Assembly (NCBI RefSeq): GCF_900086595.1
Contig: NZ_LT575472.1
Location: forward strand, 1,999,791-2,063,790
Source: Clostridium nigeriense
GTDB taxonomy: Bacteria > Bacillota > Clostridia > Clostridiales > Clostridiaceae
Length of the DNA stretch: 64,000 nt
Direction of reading: 5' to 3'
Made by a program: the position numbers and the translations under genes. Positions 17,926 through 27,220 of this stretch are shown here, piece by piece (the stretch's first letter is position 1; each line of letters starts with the position of its first letter). Below the pieces are notes generated by a model, which searched no databases, was not told the origin of the DNA, and saw nothing but the letters and a program-made list of their open reading frames with translations.

Positions 17926-20121
17926 GTGAATAGAAGGAATTACAGAGATAAAGCGCTAATGAAAAAAAGAATATCATTAGCGCTTACAACATTAATATGT
18001 TTATTTGCTCTTTTAGCAATTAGATTATCTTACATAATGATAGTTAAAAGGGAAGAATATTCAGCAAAAGCTGAAGAACAATGGACTAGTGAAGTTAAGA
18101 TTGATGCTAGACGAGGAAGAATATTAGATAGAAATGGAGTTGAATTAGCTGTATCTGCAAATGTGTATAGAATAGATTTTGATTTGAACTCTATAAGAGC
18201 ACATTTAAGAAAAGAAAATTTAACTAATAATGATATAGCTCCTAAAATAGCAGAAGCATTAAGTATTGATGAAAAAAAGGTTTTAGATAAGCTAAATACA
18301 AAACTTCCTAGTGGAGCTGATGCTGGTGCAGCAATTTTAGTTAGAAGAATTGAAAAGGACCTTGTAGATAAGGTTAAAGAGTTAAATATTCCGGGTGTCA
18401 TAGTATCTCCAGATACAAAAAGATATTATCCAAATGGGAATTTTTTAGCCCATGTATTAGGGAGTACGAATATAGATGGTCAAGGACTAACAGGAGTAGA
18501 ATTACAATACAATAGTTATTTATCTGGGACTCCAGGACTTAGAATATCAGAATTAAGTAAATATAATGATGAATTACCATATACTATTTCAAAATTTACA
18601 GCACCTGTAAATGGAAAAGATGTTATTCTTACTATAGATTCAAATTTACAAGCTTTTGCCGAAAAGATAGCAGAAAAAGGGTACAAAGATAATCAAGCAA
18701 AACAAGTATCTATAATAATTATGAATCCTAATAATGGTGAAATTTTGGCTATGGTAAATAAACCAGATTTTGATCCTAATGCCCCTTATGAGGGAGCAGA
18801 AAATTATGAGGGTGCAAACTTAGCAGAAAAGGTTCAAAAGATGTGGAGAAACCATTTAGTTAATGATACCTTTGAACCAGGTTCCATTTTTAAAGTTGTT
18901 ACTATGATAGGTAATTTAGAAGAAGGATTAGTTAAGGAAAGTGACACGTTCAATTGCAGTGGTAGTCTAAAGATAGGTCCTCATACAATTAAGTGCTGGA
19001 AAACATCAGGTCATGGAACGCTAACACTTCCAGAAATATTGCAAAACTCATGTAATGTAGGATTTATGGAAATAGGAAAAAGAATTGGCAAGGAAGGCTT
19101 AAATGACTATATTAAAAAATTAGGGTTTGGTCAAGTGAGTGGAATAGATTTACCTGGAGAAGCTAAAGGAATAACTAAAAAAACTGAAGATATTAATGAA
19201 GCAGATTTAGCTACAATTTCATTTGGACAAACTAATACTGTAAATGCAGTGCAATATATGACGGCATTTAACAGTATTATAAATGGAGGTAAATTAATTC
19301 AACCTCATATAATGAAAGAAATTACGTCAACTAATGAAAATGGACAGTCAGTAGTGGATGAAACTTTTGAACCTAAAATTACAGAAGTTTTAAGTGAGAG
19401 CAATACAGCTATATTAAGGGACTATTTGGAAAGGACTGTATCTTATGGTGGCTCTAGTAAAGCTTATGTTGAAGGTTATCATATAGGAGCTAAAACAGGA
19501 ACTGCACAAAAGGTAAACCCTAGAGGGGGAGGATATGAATCAGGTAAATATATCTCATCATTAGCTGGGTTTGCGCCTGCAGACAATCCTCAAGTTACAG
19601 TCTTTATTTCAATAGATGAGCCAGGGACAGGAACTTACTATGCAGGACAAATAGTAGCGCCATTAGCTAATATTTTGTTTACAGATATATTTAATTATAT
19701 GAGTGAATATATGCCAAAGGATGATATTGAGAGTATTGTTAAAGACGTAGTTATACCTGAAATAAGAGGTCTTTCAGTAAGTGAAGGGAAAAAAATATTA
19801 AAAGAATATAATATAGAGTATAATATTAATGGAAATGGGTCTATAATTACAGATGTAAAACCTTATCCAGGATATACTATTAAAGAAAATTCTAAGATTA
19901 ATATAGACACAGGAGAAAATGAGTCTTATAATAAAAATGTTGTTATGCCTGATTTAAGGGGTTACTCTTTAGATTCAGCAACTAAAATATTAAATGATCT
20001 TGGAATTACGTCTACTTATGAAGGAGAAGGATCAGTAGTTAAACAAAGTGTACCTAAAGGAGAAATAATAACTAAAGGTACAAATGTTAAGCTGATATTA
20101 AATGAAGAATATGGAGATTAA
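17926..20121 (+). CDS. spoVD: Stage V sporulation protein D (class B PBP with PASTA domains)
   Basis: A 731-residue class B transpeptidase. It starts with GTG after GGAGG (17914-17918). One N-terminal membrane anchor (about 15-37), the PBP dimerisation domain with ARRGRILDRNG, and the transpeptidase domain with Ser320-x-x-Lys323 in EPGSIFK, SCN near 374 and Lys523-Thr-Gly. Two PASTA domains follow (about 608-663 and 670-728). SpoVD cross-links spore cortex peptidoglycan with SpoVE; a vegetative PBP2x-like role is possible because the gene occupies the division PBP slot. Confidence 0.88.
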   Translation: MNRRNYRDKALMKKRISLALTTLICLFALLAIRLSYIMIVKREEYSAKAEEQWTSEVKIDARRGRILDRNGVELAVSANVYRIDFDLNSIRAHLRKENLTNNDIAPKIAEALSIDEKKVLDKLNTKLPSGADAGAAILVRRIEKDLVDKVKELNIPGVIVSPDTKRYYPNGNFLAHVLGSTNIDGQGLTGVELQYNSYLSGTPGLRISELSKYNDELPYTISKFTAPVNGKDVILTIDSNLQAFAEKIAEKGYKDNQAKQVSIIIMNPNNGEILAMVNKPDFDPNAPYEGAENYEGANLAEKVQKMWRNHLVNDTFEPGSIFKVVTMIGNLEEGLVKESDTFNCSGSLKIGPHTIKCWKTSGHGTLTLPEILQNSCNVGFMEIGKRIGKEGLNDYIKKLGFGQVSGIDLPGEAKGITKKTEDINEADLATISFGQTNTVNAVQYMTAFNSIINGGKLIQPHIMKEITSTNENGQSVVDETFEPKITEVLSESNTAILRDYLERTVSYGGSSKAYVEGYHIGAKTGTAQKVNPRGGGYESGKYISSLAGFAPADNPQVTVFISIDEPGTGTYYAGQIVAPLANILFTDIFNYMSEYMPKDDIESIVKDVVIPEIRGLSVSEGKKILKEYNIEYNINGNGSIITDVKPYPGYTIKENSKINIDTGENESYNKNVVMPDLRGYSLDSATKILNDLGITSTYEGEGSVVKQSVPKGEIITKGTNVKLILNEEYGD

Positions 20122-20139
20122 TTAGAATATCCCTTTACA

Positions 20140-20166
20140 TTAGCATGTGGGACACTCACATGCTAA
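20140..20166 (+). other. Strong intercistronic hairpin between spoVD and murE
   Basis: A perfect 10-bp stem (TTAGCATGTG with CACATGCTAA) and a 7-base loop. It lacks a T tract, so it is more likely an RNA processing or stability element than an intrinsic terminator. Confidence 0.55.
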
Positions 20167-20220
20167 AATTATATACAAAAGACATAGGGAGTTCGTTTAG
20201 AATATTAAGGAGATGGTGAA

Positions 20221-21675
20221 ATGAAGTTATTAGATTTATTAAATGGAGTAAATTATGAAATATTAAGTGGAAACTTAGATGTAGAAGTAAGTCATATACA
20301 ATATGATAGTAGAAAAATAGAAAAAGGTGATCTTTTTGTATGCCTTACTGGATTTGAAGTTGACGGTCATAATTATGCAGGAAAAGCAATAGAAGCAGGT
20401 GCAAAAGTTGTTTTATGCGAGAAAGATATAAATATTAATAGTGAAGATGTAACAGTAATATTAGTTAAAGAAGGTAGAAAAGCTCTAGCGACTATGGCAG
20501 CAAATTATTATGGTCATCCAGCGAGCAAATTAAAACTAATAGGTGTAACTGGAACTAATGGAAAGACAACAACAGTTTATTTATTAAAATCAATGCTAGA
20601 GAAAGCTGGTAAAAAGGTTGGATTAGTAGGTACAATTGCTAATTATATTGGTGATATTAAAGTTAAATCAGAAAGAACGACTCCTGAATCTTTAGAACTT
20701 CAAAAATTATTTAAGGATATGGTTGATTCTAATTGTGAGTATTGTGTTATGGAGGTTTCGTCCCACTCATTATATTTAGATAGAGTTTATGGTTGTGAAT
20801 TTGAGGTTGGAATTTTTACTAATTTAACGAGAGATCACTTAGATTTTCATAAATCCTTTGAAAATTATTATAATGCGAAATTTAAGTTGTTTGAAAGAAG
20901 CAAAGCATGTGTTATAAATATTGATGATGATTATGGATATAGAATTGTAAGAGATATAGAAAGTTTGGGTAACAAAGAAGTTAAAACATATTCAATTAAA
21001 GATGAAAGTGATTTTAAAGCTTATGAAGTTATGTTAAAAGAAGGGGATATACACTTTAAAGTTAATGATGAAAATTATAATTCTATTTTACCAGGTGAAT
21101 ACAATGTGTATAATGCATTAGGTGCAATAGGAGCTATGAATATTTTAGATATAGATAATGATTTTATTAAAAAAGGACTTTTAGATGTAGTTGTTCCTGG
21201 TAGATGTGAAAGAATTGGATATAAATATAATATTCCATATGATATAATAATTGACTTTGCCCACACTCCTGATGGATTAAAAAATATATTAGAAACATTA
21301 AAAGATTATACTAAAAACAGATTAATTGCAGTGTATGGTTGTGGTGGAGATAGAGATAAAGTGAAAAGAGCGGAACTTGGTAGGATTGGAACTGAACTTG
21401 CGGATTTGGCAGTAATAACTTCTGATAACCCAAGAGAAGAAGATCCTATGGCTATTATAAAAGAAATATTAGCTGGTATAACTAAGTCAAATTATATTGC
21501 TATTGAAAATAGATCTGAAGCTATAAAACTTGCATTAAATATGGCTGAAGAAGGAGATGTAGTAGTTCTTGCTGGAAAGGGTCACGAAAATTATCAAATA
21601 ACAAACGAAGGTGTCATTCATTTTGATGAAAGAGAAGTTGTTGATGAAATTCTAGCTAATAAAAGAAAAAAATAG
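20221..21675 (+). CDS. murE: UDP-MurNAc-tripeptide synthetase MurE
   Basis: A 484-residue Mur ligase that adds meso-diaminopimelate to UDP-MurNAc-L-Ala-D-Glu. The three Mur domains are visible: N-terminal substrate domain (1-100), central ATPase with GVTGTNGKTT near residue 108, and C-terminal domain. The SDNPREEDP motif near residue 400 is the DNPR signature of DAP-adding enzymes, so the cell wall should contain meso-DAP, consistent with dapF at 35.4 kb. A ribosome site (AAGGAG) lies upstream of the ATG. Confidence 0.95.
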   Translation: MKLLDLLNGVNYEILSGNLDVEVSHIQYDSRKIEKGDLFVCLTGFEVDGHNYAGKAIEAGAKVVLCEKDININSEDVTVILVKEGRKALATMAANYYGHPASKLKLIGVTGTNGKTTTVYLLKSMLEKAGKKVGLVGTIANYIGDIKVKSERTTPESLELQKLFKDMVDSNCEYCVMEVSSHSLYLDRVYGCEFEVGIFTNLTRDHLDFHKSFENYYNAKFKLFERSKACVINIDDDYGYRIVRDIESLGNKEVKTYSIKDESDFKAYEVMLKEGDIHFKVNDENYNSILPGEYNVYNALGAIGAMNILDIDNDFIKKGLLDVVVPGRCERIGYKYNIPYDIIIDFAHTPDGLKNILETLKDYTKNRLIAVYGCGGDRDKVKRAELGRIGTELADLAVITSDNPREEDPMAIIKEILAGITKSNYIAIENRSEAIKLALNMAEEGDVVVLAGKGHENYQITNEGVIHFDEREVVDEILANKRKK

Positions 21676-21686
21676 AGGTGGATAAA

Positions 21687-23048
21687 GTGGAATTATCTTT
21701 AAATGAAATACTAGAAGCTACTTCTGGGAAAGTAATAGTAGAAGGAAAAAATGATTTTAATAATATTTGTATAGATACAAGAAAAATACAAAGAAACAAT
21801 ATATACTTAGCTATTAATGGTGAAAGATTCAATGGAAATAAATTTGTAATGGAAGCTTTTTCAAAGGGAGCTTCTATTGCAATAGTAGATGAAGTTTTAT
21901 TTGACATTGATAAATGCAAAAATTTAGGGACTATTATTAAAGTTGATAATTCAGAAAAAGCTTTATTAGATTTAGCAAGCTTTTATAGGAAAAAACTTGG
22001 ATTAAAGATAGTTGGAGTTACTGGATCATGCGGTAAGACATCTACAAAGGATTTAATTGCTGCTTTTTTAAGTGAGAAATATAAAGTCTTTAAAACAAAA
22101 GGAAACTTTAATAATCAAATAGGTCTTCCTCTTATGATATTAGAACTTGATAGTACTTATGATGTGGCAGTTTTAGAAATGGGTATGAGTAATCTTGGTG
22201 AAATAGATGTACTAGCTAATTGCGCAAGACCAGATATAGCAGTAATAACAAATATAGGATTATCTCATATTGAAAATTTAAAAACTCAAGATAATATTTT
22301 AAAAGCTAAATGTGAAATATTTAATTATTTCAATGAGAGTAATACATTAATCATCAATGGAGAAGATAAAAATTTATTAAAAATAACTGATAAATGTTTT
22401 GAAATTTTAAGAATTGGCTATAATCATGAATATGATGTTTATGCTTTTAATATTATACTAAAGGAGGATAATACAACCTTCTCAATTAAAGATAACAATC
22501 AGGAATATACATTTACAATACCTATGGCTGGAAAGCATAATGTTTTAAATTCCATGCTAGCAATAGAAGTAGCTAAAAAGTTAAAAGTTTCTTTTGAGGA
22601 AATGGAAAAAGGAATAAAGAACTTAGAGGCTACATCAATGAGGTTGGAGGTAATTAAAAAAGATAAAATTACAATAATAAATGATTGCTATAATGCAAGT
22701 CCTGATTCTATGAAATCTTCTATTGATGTCCTTAATACTTATAAAAAAGGAAGAAAAGTAGCTATACTTGGAACTATGAATGAACTGGGAGATGAAGCTA
22801 TAAATGCACATACCGAGGTTGGTGATTATGCTAAAGATAAAGTAGATTTATTAATAGCCATCGGTGATTATAAGGATTGCTTTAAAAAAGGATTTAACCT
22901 AGATAATATAGTGGTTTTTAGTAATAAAAAAGACTTTTTAAGCAATTTAAAAGCTATTATTAAAGAAAATGATGTAATTTTAGTTAAAGCTTCAAGAGGT
23001 ATGAAATTTGAAGAAATAGTAAATTCATTAGAAGAGGCGGAAATTTAA
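21687..23048 (+). CDS. murF: UDP-MurNAc-tripeptide--D-Ala-D-Ala ligase MurF
   Basis: A 453-residue MurF, which adds the D-Ala-D-Ala dipeptide to complete the UDP-MurNAc-pentapeptide. The ATP loop GVTGSCGKTSTKD is near residue 110, with EMGMSNLGEI near 158 and NDCYNASPDSM near 330. GTG at 21687 is chosen because GAGGTG (21675-21680) sits 6 bases upstream; the in-frame GTG at 21678 is part of that ribosome site. It follows murE after 11 bases. Confidence 0.93.
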   Translation: MELSLNEILEATSGKVIVEGKNDFNNICIDTRKIQRNNIYLAINGERFNGNKFVMEAFSKGASIAIVDEVLFDIDKCKNLGTIIKVDNSEKALLDLASFYRKKLGLKIVGVTGSCGKTSTKDLIAAFLSEKYKVFKTKGNFNNQIGLPLMILELDSTYDVAVLEMGMSNLGEIDVLANCARPDIAVITNIGLSHIENLKTQDNILKAKCEIFNYFNESNTLIINGEDKNLLKITDKCFEILRIGYNHEYDVYAFNIILKEDNTTFSIKDNNQEYTFTIPMAGKHNVLNSMLAIEVAKKLKVSFEEMEKGIKNLEATSMRLEVIKKDKITIINDCYNASPDSMKSSIDVLNTYKKGRKVAILGTMNELGDEAINAHTEVGDYAKDKVDLLIAIGDYKDCFKKGFNLDNIVVFSNKKDFLSNLKAIIKENDVILVKASRGMKFEEIVNSLEEAEI

Positions 23049-23050
23049 CA

Positions 23051-23082
23051 AAGGAGGTGAACTGCCTATTTAGGCAGGAATA
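23051..23082 (+). promoter_or_regulatory. mraY ribosome site with a hairpin in the spacer
   Basis: AAGGAGGTGA (23051-23060) is a near-perfect anti-16S match but lies 25 bases before the ATG. A 6-bp hairpin (CCT-type stem at 23062-23067 and 23072-23077, loop ATTT) fills the gap; when folded, about 9 unpaired bases separate GGAGG from ATG. Confidence 0.6.
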
Positions 23083-24057
23083 ATGGGGGATAAATTAATA
23101 GACATTATAACATCTAAGGTAGCAATAGGATTAGTAGTATCTTTTATAATTTCGATTATATTAGGTCCTATAATAATACCTATGCTAACCAAATTAAAAT
23201 TTGGTCAAAATATTAGGAAAGAAGGGCCTCAAAGCCATCTGAAAAAAGCAGGAACTCCAACTATTGGTGGGTTGATTTTTATAATTTCAACATTAATAGT
23301 TATGGTGGTAATGAGATATAGTCCTACTGATGAGGGCATGATTGCTTTATATTCATTGTTAGCTTTTGGATTTATTGGATTTTTAGATGATATACTAAAA
23401 ATTATTAAAAAAGAAAATGAAGGTCTAAAAGCTTGGCAGAAAATGTTGCTATTAGTTATTTTTTCTACTGCAATTGCAGTTTATGGCTATGTTTATTTAG
23501 GAACTAGTTTAAGAATACCATTTATAGGAACTAAAATACCTTTAGGAATATTATATGTACCTTTTGTTATTGTATATTATGCAGGAGCAACCAATGCAGT
23601 TAATTTAACAGACGGGTTAGATGGATTAGCTTCTACTGTTAGTGTTTTAGTTTTAACCTTTTTTGGAGTCGTAGCATTTATGATGGGTCATGAATCTATA
23701 GCTGTATTTTCTATAGTTTTAGCTGGCGGATTACTTGGATTCTTAAAATTTAATGCATATCCAGCAAAGGTATTTATGGGAGATACAGGTTCCTTAGCAA
23801 TAGGTGGTGCTATAGCAACTATTGCATTAATATTAGAAATGCCTCTTATATTATTTATAGTTGGTGGAATATATGTATTTGAAACTATATCAGTTATTTT
23901 ACAAGTTTCATCATATAAGCTAAGAGGTAAAAGGTTATTTAAAATGGCACCAATACATCATCATTTTGAACAAGAAGGATGGAGTGAAACAAAGATAGTA
24001 ACAATTTTTGCAATTACTACTGTAGTATTATGCTTTATAGGATTTTTAGCCCTTTAA
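23083..24057 (+). CDS. mraY: Phospho-N-acetylmuramoyl-pentapeptide transferase MraY
   Basis: A 324-residue polytopic membrane enzyme (about ten transmembrane helices) that transfers phospho-MurNAc-pentapeptide to undecaprenyl phosphate, making lipid I. Family marks: [16 protein letters not shown] near residue 46, the aspartate pair in GFLDDILK near 96, [10 protein letters not shown] near 175, MGDTGSLA near 230 and the PIHHHFE histidine cluster near 290. The first 20 residues form a membrane segment. The start is discussed with the unusual ribosome site at 23051-23082. Confidence 0.95.
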   Translation: MGDKLIDIITSKVAIGLVVSFIISIILGPIIIPMLTKLKFGQNIRKEGPQSHLKKAGTPTIGGLIFIISTLIVMVVMRYSPTDEGMIALYSLLAFGFIGFLDDILKIIKKENEGLKAWQKMLLLVIFSTAIAVYGYVYLGTSLRIPFIGTKIPLGILYVPFVIVYYAGATNAVNLTDGLDGLASTVSVLVLTFFGVVAFMMGHESIAVFSIVLAGGLLGFLKFNAYPAKVFMGDTGSLAIGGAIATIALILEMPLILFIVGGIYVFETISVILQVSSYKLRGKRLFKMAPIHHHFEQEGWSETKIVTIFAITTVVLCFIGFLAL

Positions 24058-24078
24058 TCATCGATTGGAGGAGTTTTT

Positions 24079-25197
24079 ATGAGAACAGCAAAACAAAATA
24101 GTAAAATGGGCGAAATGGACTATGGTATTTTTTATGCTGTTATTATTTTACTTGCTATAGGAGTAATTATGATTTACTCAGCTAGTTCATACTATGCAAT
24201 GTTTAAAGAAGGCGATAGTATGATGTATTTAAAAAAACAATTAATTTGGGCTATAACAGGATTAATTGCTATGATTTTTATATCTAGCTTTGATTATCAC
24301 AAAATAAGAAAGATTACTCCTCATATTTTAATTACTACTGTTCCTTTATTAATTGCAGTTTTTTTCTTTCCAGCTGTAAATGGAGCAAAAAGGTGGATCC
24401 AATTAGGACCACTATCATTTCAACCGTCGGAGCTTACTAAGTATGCAGTTGTAATGTTTTTAGCTATGAGCTTAGATTCAAAGGGAGATGGTGTAAAAAA
24501 GTTTTGGAGTGGAATAGTTCCTTATTTAGGAGTATCGGGATTTTTTGCAGCTATGATTTTAGCTGAGAAAAATTTAAGTATAGCAGCTATAATAATGATT
24601 GTAACATTTATTATGCTATTTATTTCAGGTGGGAGATTACAAGATTTATTTGGGAAGGTTGCACCTGTTTTATTAGTGGCAGTAATGATTTTTATTTTTG
24701 GTGAAGACTATAGAAGAGCAAGAATGTTAAACTTTTTAAATCCTTGGCAAGATCCGGCAGGAGATGGATATCAATTAATTCAGTCTTTCTATGCACTAGG
24801 AGCAGGAGGGATAACTGGACTTGGACTTGGTCAATCAAGACAAAAAACATTATATATGCCTGAGCCTCATAACGATTTTATTTTTTCAATAATTGGTGAA
24901 GAATTAGGGCTAATTGGATGTTTATTTATTGTTTTGTTATTTGTGTTTTTTGTTTGGAGAGGAATAAAAGTTGCTATGAAAGCTAAAGATACTTATGGAA
25001 CTTTACTAGCTATAGGAATAACCTCTATAATAGCTGTTCAAGCAATTATTAATATTGCTGTTGTAACAGGTTCTATGCCAGTTACAGGTGTACCAATGCC
25101 ATTTATAAGTTACGGAGGAACTTCTTTAGTTATTAACATGATGGCTATGGGAATACTTTTAAACATATCTAGGCAAATTCAAGGGAAAGAAATATAA
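24079..25197 (+). CDS. spoVE: SEDS-family glycosyltransferase SpoVE/FtsW
   Basis: A 372-residue SEDS peptidoglycan polymerase with about ten transmembrane segments. The conserved segments are present: MIYSASSYYA near residue 32, AVNGAKRWIQLGPLSFQPSE near 95, PEPHNDFIFSIIGEELG near 260 and FISYGGTS near 345. SEDS enzymes polymerise lipid II together with a class B PBP; the partner is probably the SpoVD-type PBP encoded four genes upstream. SpoVE (spore cortex) and FtsW (septum) cannot be separated by sequence alone; neighbours favour SpoVE. Confidence 0.85.
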   Translation: MRTAKQNSKMGEMDYGIFYAVIILLAIGVIMIYSASSYYAMFKEGDSMMYLKKQLIWAITGLIAMIFISSFDYHKIRKITPHILITTVPLLIAVFFFPAVNGAKRWIQLGPLSFQPSELTKYAVVMFLAMSLDSKGDGVKKFWSGIVPYLGVSGFFAAMILAEKNLSIAAIIMIVTFIMLFISGGRLQDLFGKVAPVLLVAVMIFIFGEDYRRARMLNFLNPWQDPAGDGYQLIQSFYALGAGGITGLGLGQSRQKTLYMPEPHNDFIFSIIGEELGLIGCLFIVLLFVFFVWRGIKVAMKAKDTYGTLLAIGITSIIAVQAIINIAVVTGSMPVTGVPMPFISYGGTSLVINMMAMGILLNISRQIQGKEI

Positions 25198-25201
25198 TTT
25201 T

Positions 25202-25238
25202 AAAAAGAGTGATTTAATTATTTAAATTCACTCTTTTT
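25202..25238 (+). terminator. Terminator after spoVE
   Basis: An 11-bp stem (AAAAAGAGTGA with TCACTCTTTTT) extended by an inner TTTAA/TTAAA pairing. It separates the mraZ-spoVE unit from the divIB unit. Confidence 0.85.
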
Positions 25239-25374
25239 AGGTTGTCTTTAAAAATAGTTATAAATAAAATATTAAATTATTATAAAATTTTAAATTTAGT
25301 AAAATTTATAATGAAAAAATAACCAAAAAGTGATATTATTATAATATATAATATTATGTAAAAGTAGGGGAACT

Positions 25375-26124
25375 ATGAATACTAATGTAAATAAATTTGT
25401 TATAAAGAAAAGAAGGAAAAAAACAATAAAAAAAGTTATATTAGGTCTATTTATTTTTATTATTGGAATTATAATTTTTATATATAAAGCACCTATATTT
25501 AACTTAAAAAAAATAAATATTTCTGGATTAGTTACTTTAAGTAATGAAAGCTTACAGGAAAAGTTAAAATATAATATAGGTCAGAATATCTTTACCGTAG
25601 ATTATAATAAGATAGAAAAAGATTTAAAAGAAAATCCATACATAAAGGAAATAAAAATAAGTAAAAAAGGTATCAATAAAATTAATATTAATGTAGTTGA
25701 AAACAAAATTGCTTACTATTTAAATAGTAATGAAAGTTTTAAGGCTATAAATAATGAAGGTATAGTTGTAGAGGAAATAAACAGTTTAGATGACAGAAGT
25801 TTAACTAAGTTAACAGGGATAGATGTTTCAGAGAAAAAAATAGGAGATAAAATTTCAGAAGATACTCAAATAACTTTTGTTTTAGATACTTTTTATAAAA
25901 TGATAGAAGTTATTCCAGAGGAATTAAAATTTTCAGAAATAAATATTTTAGATCTAAATAATATCAGCTGTTATATAGGGAATGTGGAAATAATATTAGG
26001 AGATAGTTCTAACTTACTTGATAAAATGAACATAGCTTTAAATATTATAGAACAGGGAATCATAACAAAAGGATATATAGATATGAGTTTTGATGGAGCA
26101 CCTGTAATTAAGCAAAGCCAATAG
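25375..26124 (+). CDS. divIB: Cell division protein DivIB/FtsQ
   Basis: A 249-residue single-pass protein: basic cytoplasmic tail (1-20), one membrane segment (about 22-42), a POTRA domain beginning FNLKKINISGLVTLSNESL (about 46-115) and an FtsQ-type beta domain. DivIB connects FtsL and DivIC in the divisome. The fold order and its place directly after the cell-wall cluster support the call. Confidence 0.88.
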   Translation: MNTNVNKFVIKKRRKKTIKKVILGLFIFIIGIIIFIYKAPIFNLKKINISGLVTLSNESLQEKLKYNIGQNIFTVDYNKIEKDLKENPYIKEIKISKKGINKININVVENKIAYYLNSNESFKAINNEGIVVEEINSLDDRSLTKLTGIDVSEKKIGDKISEDTQITFVLDTFYKMIEVIPEELKFSEINILDLNNISCYIGNVEIILGDSSNLLDKMNIALNIIEQGIITKGYIDMSFDGAPVIKQSQ

Positions 26125-26141
26125 GAAGGGGGAAAAGTAGT

Positions 26142-26855
26142 ATGAAAAAAGTAACGTCGCAAATTTTTGTAGCAATTGTTTGTGCCTTTTTAGGATTCTT
26201 ATTAGCTCATCAATTTAAGTTGCTTAATGAAAAGAATAAAATAAATTCTTCTATTCAAAATTTAGATATTATATCTGAAATTGAAGCGTTAAAAAAGGAA
26301 AAAGAAGAGTTAACAAAAACTAATAGCTCTTTATCTGAACAACTTAAAGAATTGGAAGAAAAAGCATCAAGTAATGGAGCTGTTGAAGCAGAAATTAAGA
26401 AACAATTAGATAATGCAAGAATGAATTTAGGATTAGTAGATGTAAAAGGTCCAGGAATTACTATAACAATTACTCCAAAGTCTAATATATTTGGATCTAA
26501 TAACGATAATAGAAGTATAACAGAAGATGAAATAGTTCATGTGGTTAATTCATTAAGATATGTAAAAGCGGAAGCGATATCAGTAAATGACTATAGACTA
26601 ACACCTCAAAGTGGTATTAAAGTTTCAGGAAACTCCATATGGATTGGTACATCAGGAAAAGTAGATCCTAAGAGTAAGATTGTTATTAAAGCAATCGGAG
26701 ATAAACAAGCATTAAAGGTGGCTGCTAATTTTATAGGAGTTTTAGATTATGGAGCTTTACGTAATTATACTTGTGATGTTAATGATAGTGATGAAATTAT
26801 AATAAATAAAACTACTCAATCTTTAAAAAATGAGTACGTTAAGCCAATAAATTAA
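26142..26855 (+). CDS. DUF881 family protein (first copy)
   Basis: A 237-residue DUF881 protein. It has an N-terminal membrane segment (about 8-24), a coiled coil (about 45-88) and the conserved C-terminal domain with VDVKGPGITITITP near 104 and AEAISVNDYRLTP near 148. The function is unknown; DUF881 genes cluster with divIB/sepF division genes across Firmicutes. A second, diverged copy lies two genes downstream (27221-27958), and the pair flanks sbp. Confidence 0.88.
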   Translation: MKKVTSQIFVAIVCAFLGFLLAHQFKLLNEKNKINSSIQNLDIISEIEALKKEKEELTKTNSSLSEQLKELEEKASSNGAVEAEIKKQLDNARMNLGLVDVKGPGITITITPKSNIFGSNNDNRSITEDEIVHVVNSLRYVKAEAISVNDYRLTPQSGIKVSGNSIWIGTSGKVDPKSKIVIKAIGDKQALKVAANFIGVLDYGALRNYTCDVNDSDEIIINKTTQSLKNEYVKPIN

Positions 26856-26869
26856 AAAGGGGGATTGAA

Positions 26870-27220
26870 ATGATAGCATTCATAGGACTTTTATTAGGTG
26901 TACTTTTAGGCTTATTATTAGATGTTAATATTCCAGAAACTTTATCTCCCTATTTGTCTGTTGCAATTCTTGCTTGTCTAGATTCAGTATTTGGAGCAGT
27001 AAGAGCATCATTATCTAAAAATTTTAAAGCAGATATATTTATCTCTGGTTTCTTTGGTAATGCAGCTTTAGCAGCAGGTCTTGCTTATTTGGGAGATAAG
27101 CTTGGGATACCAATGTATATTGCTGCTGTTATTGTGTTTGGTGGTAGAGTTTTTGATAACTTTGCAGTAATAAGAAGGTTAGTAATAGAAAGGTTAAAAT
27201 CTCGTAAAAGAGGTGAATAA
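26870..27220 (+). CDS. sbp: Small basic protein Sbp (DUF1290)
   Basis: A 116-residue membrane protein with three to four hydrophobic segments and a basic C-terminal tail (ERLKSRKRGE). The DUF1290 pattern is clear: LGLLLDVNIP near residue 16, LDSVFGAVRA near 37 and GGRVFDNFAVIRR near 91. Its role is unknown but it is consistently encoded with DUF881 proteins near division genes. The ribosome site GGGGG precedes ATG, and its stop adjoins the next start. Confidence 0.9.
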   Translation: MIAFIGLLLGVLLGLLLDVNIPETLSPYLSVAILACLDSVFGAVRASLSKNFKADIFISGFFGNAALAAGLAYLGDKLGIPMYIAAVIVFGGRVFDNFAVIRRLVIERLKSRKRGE

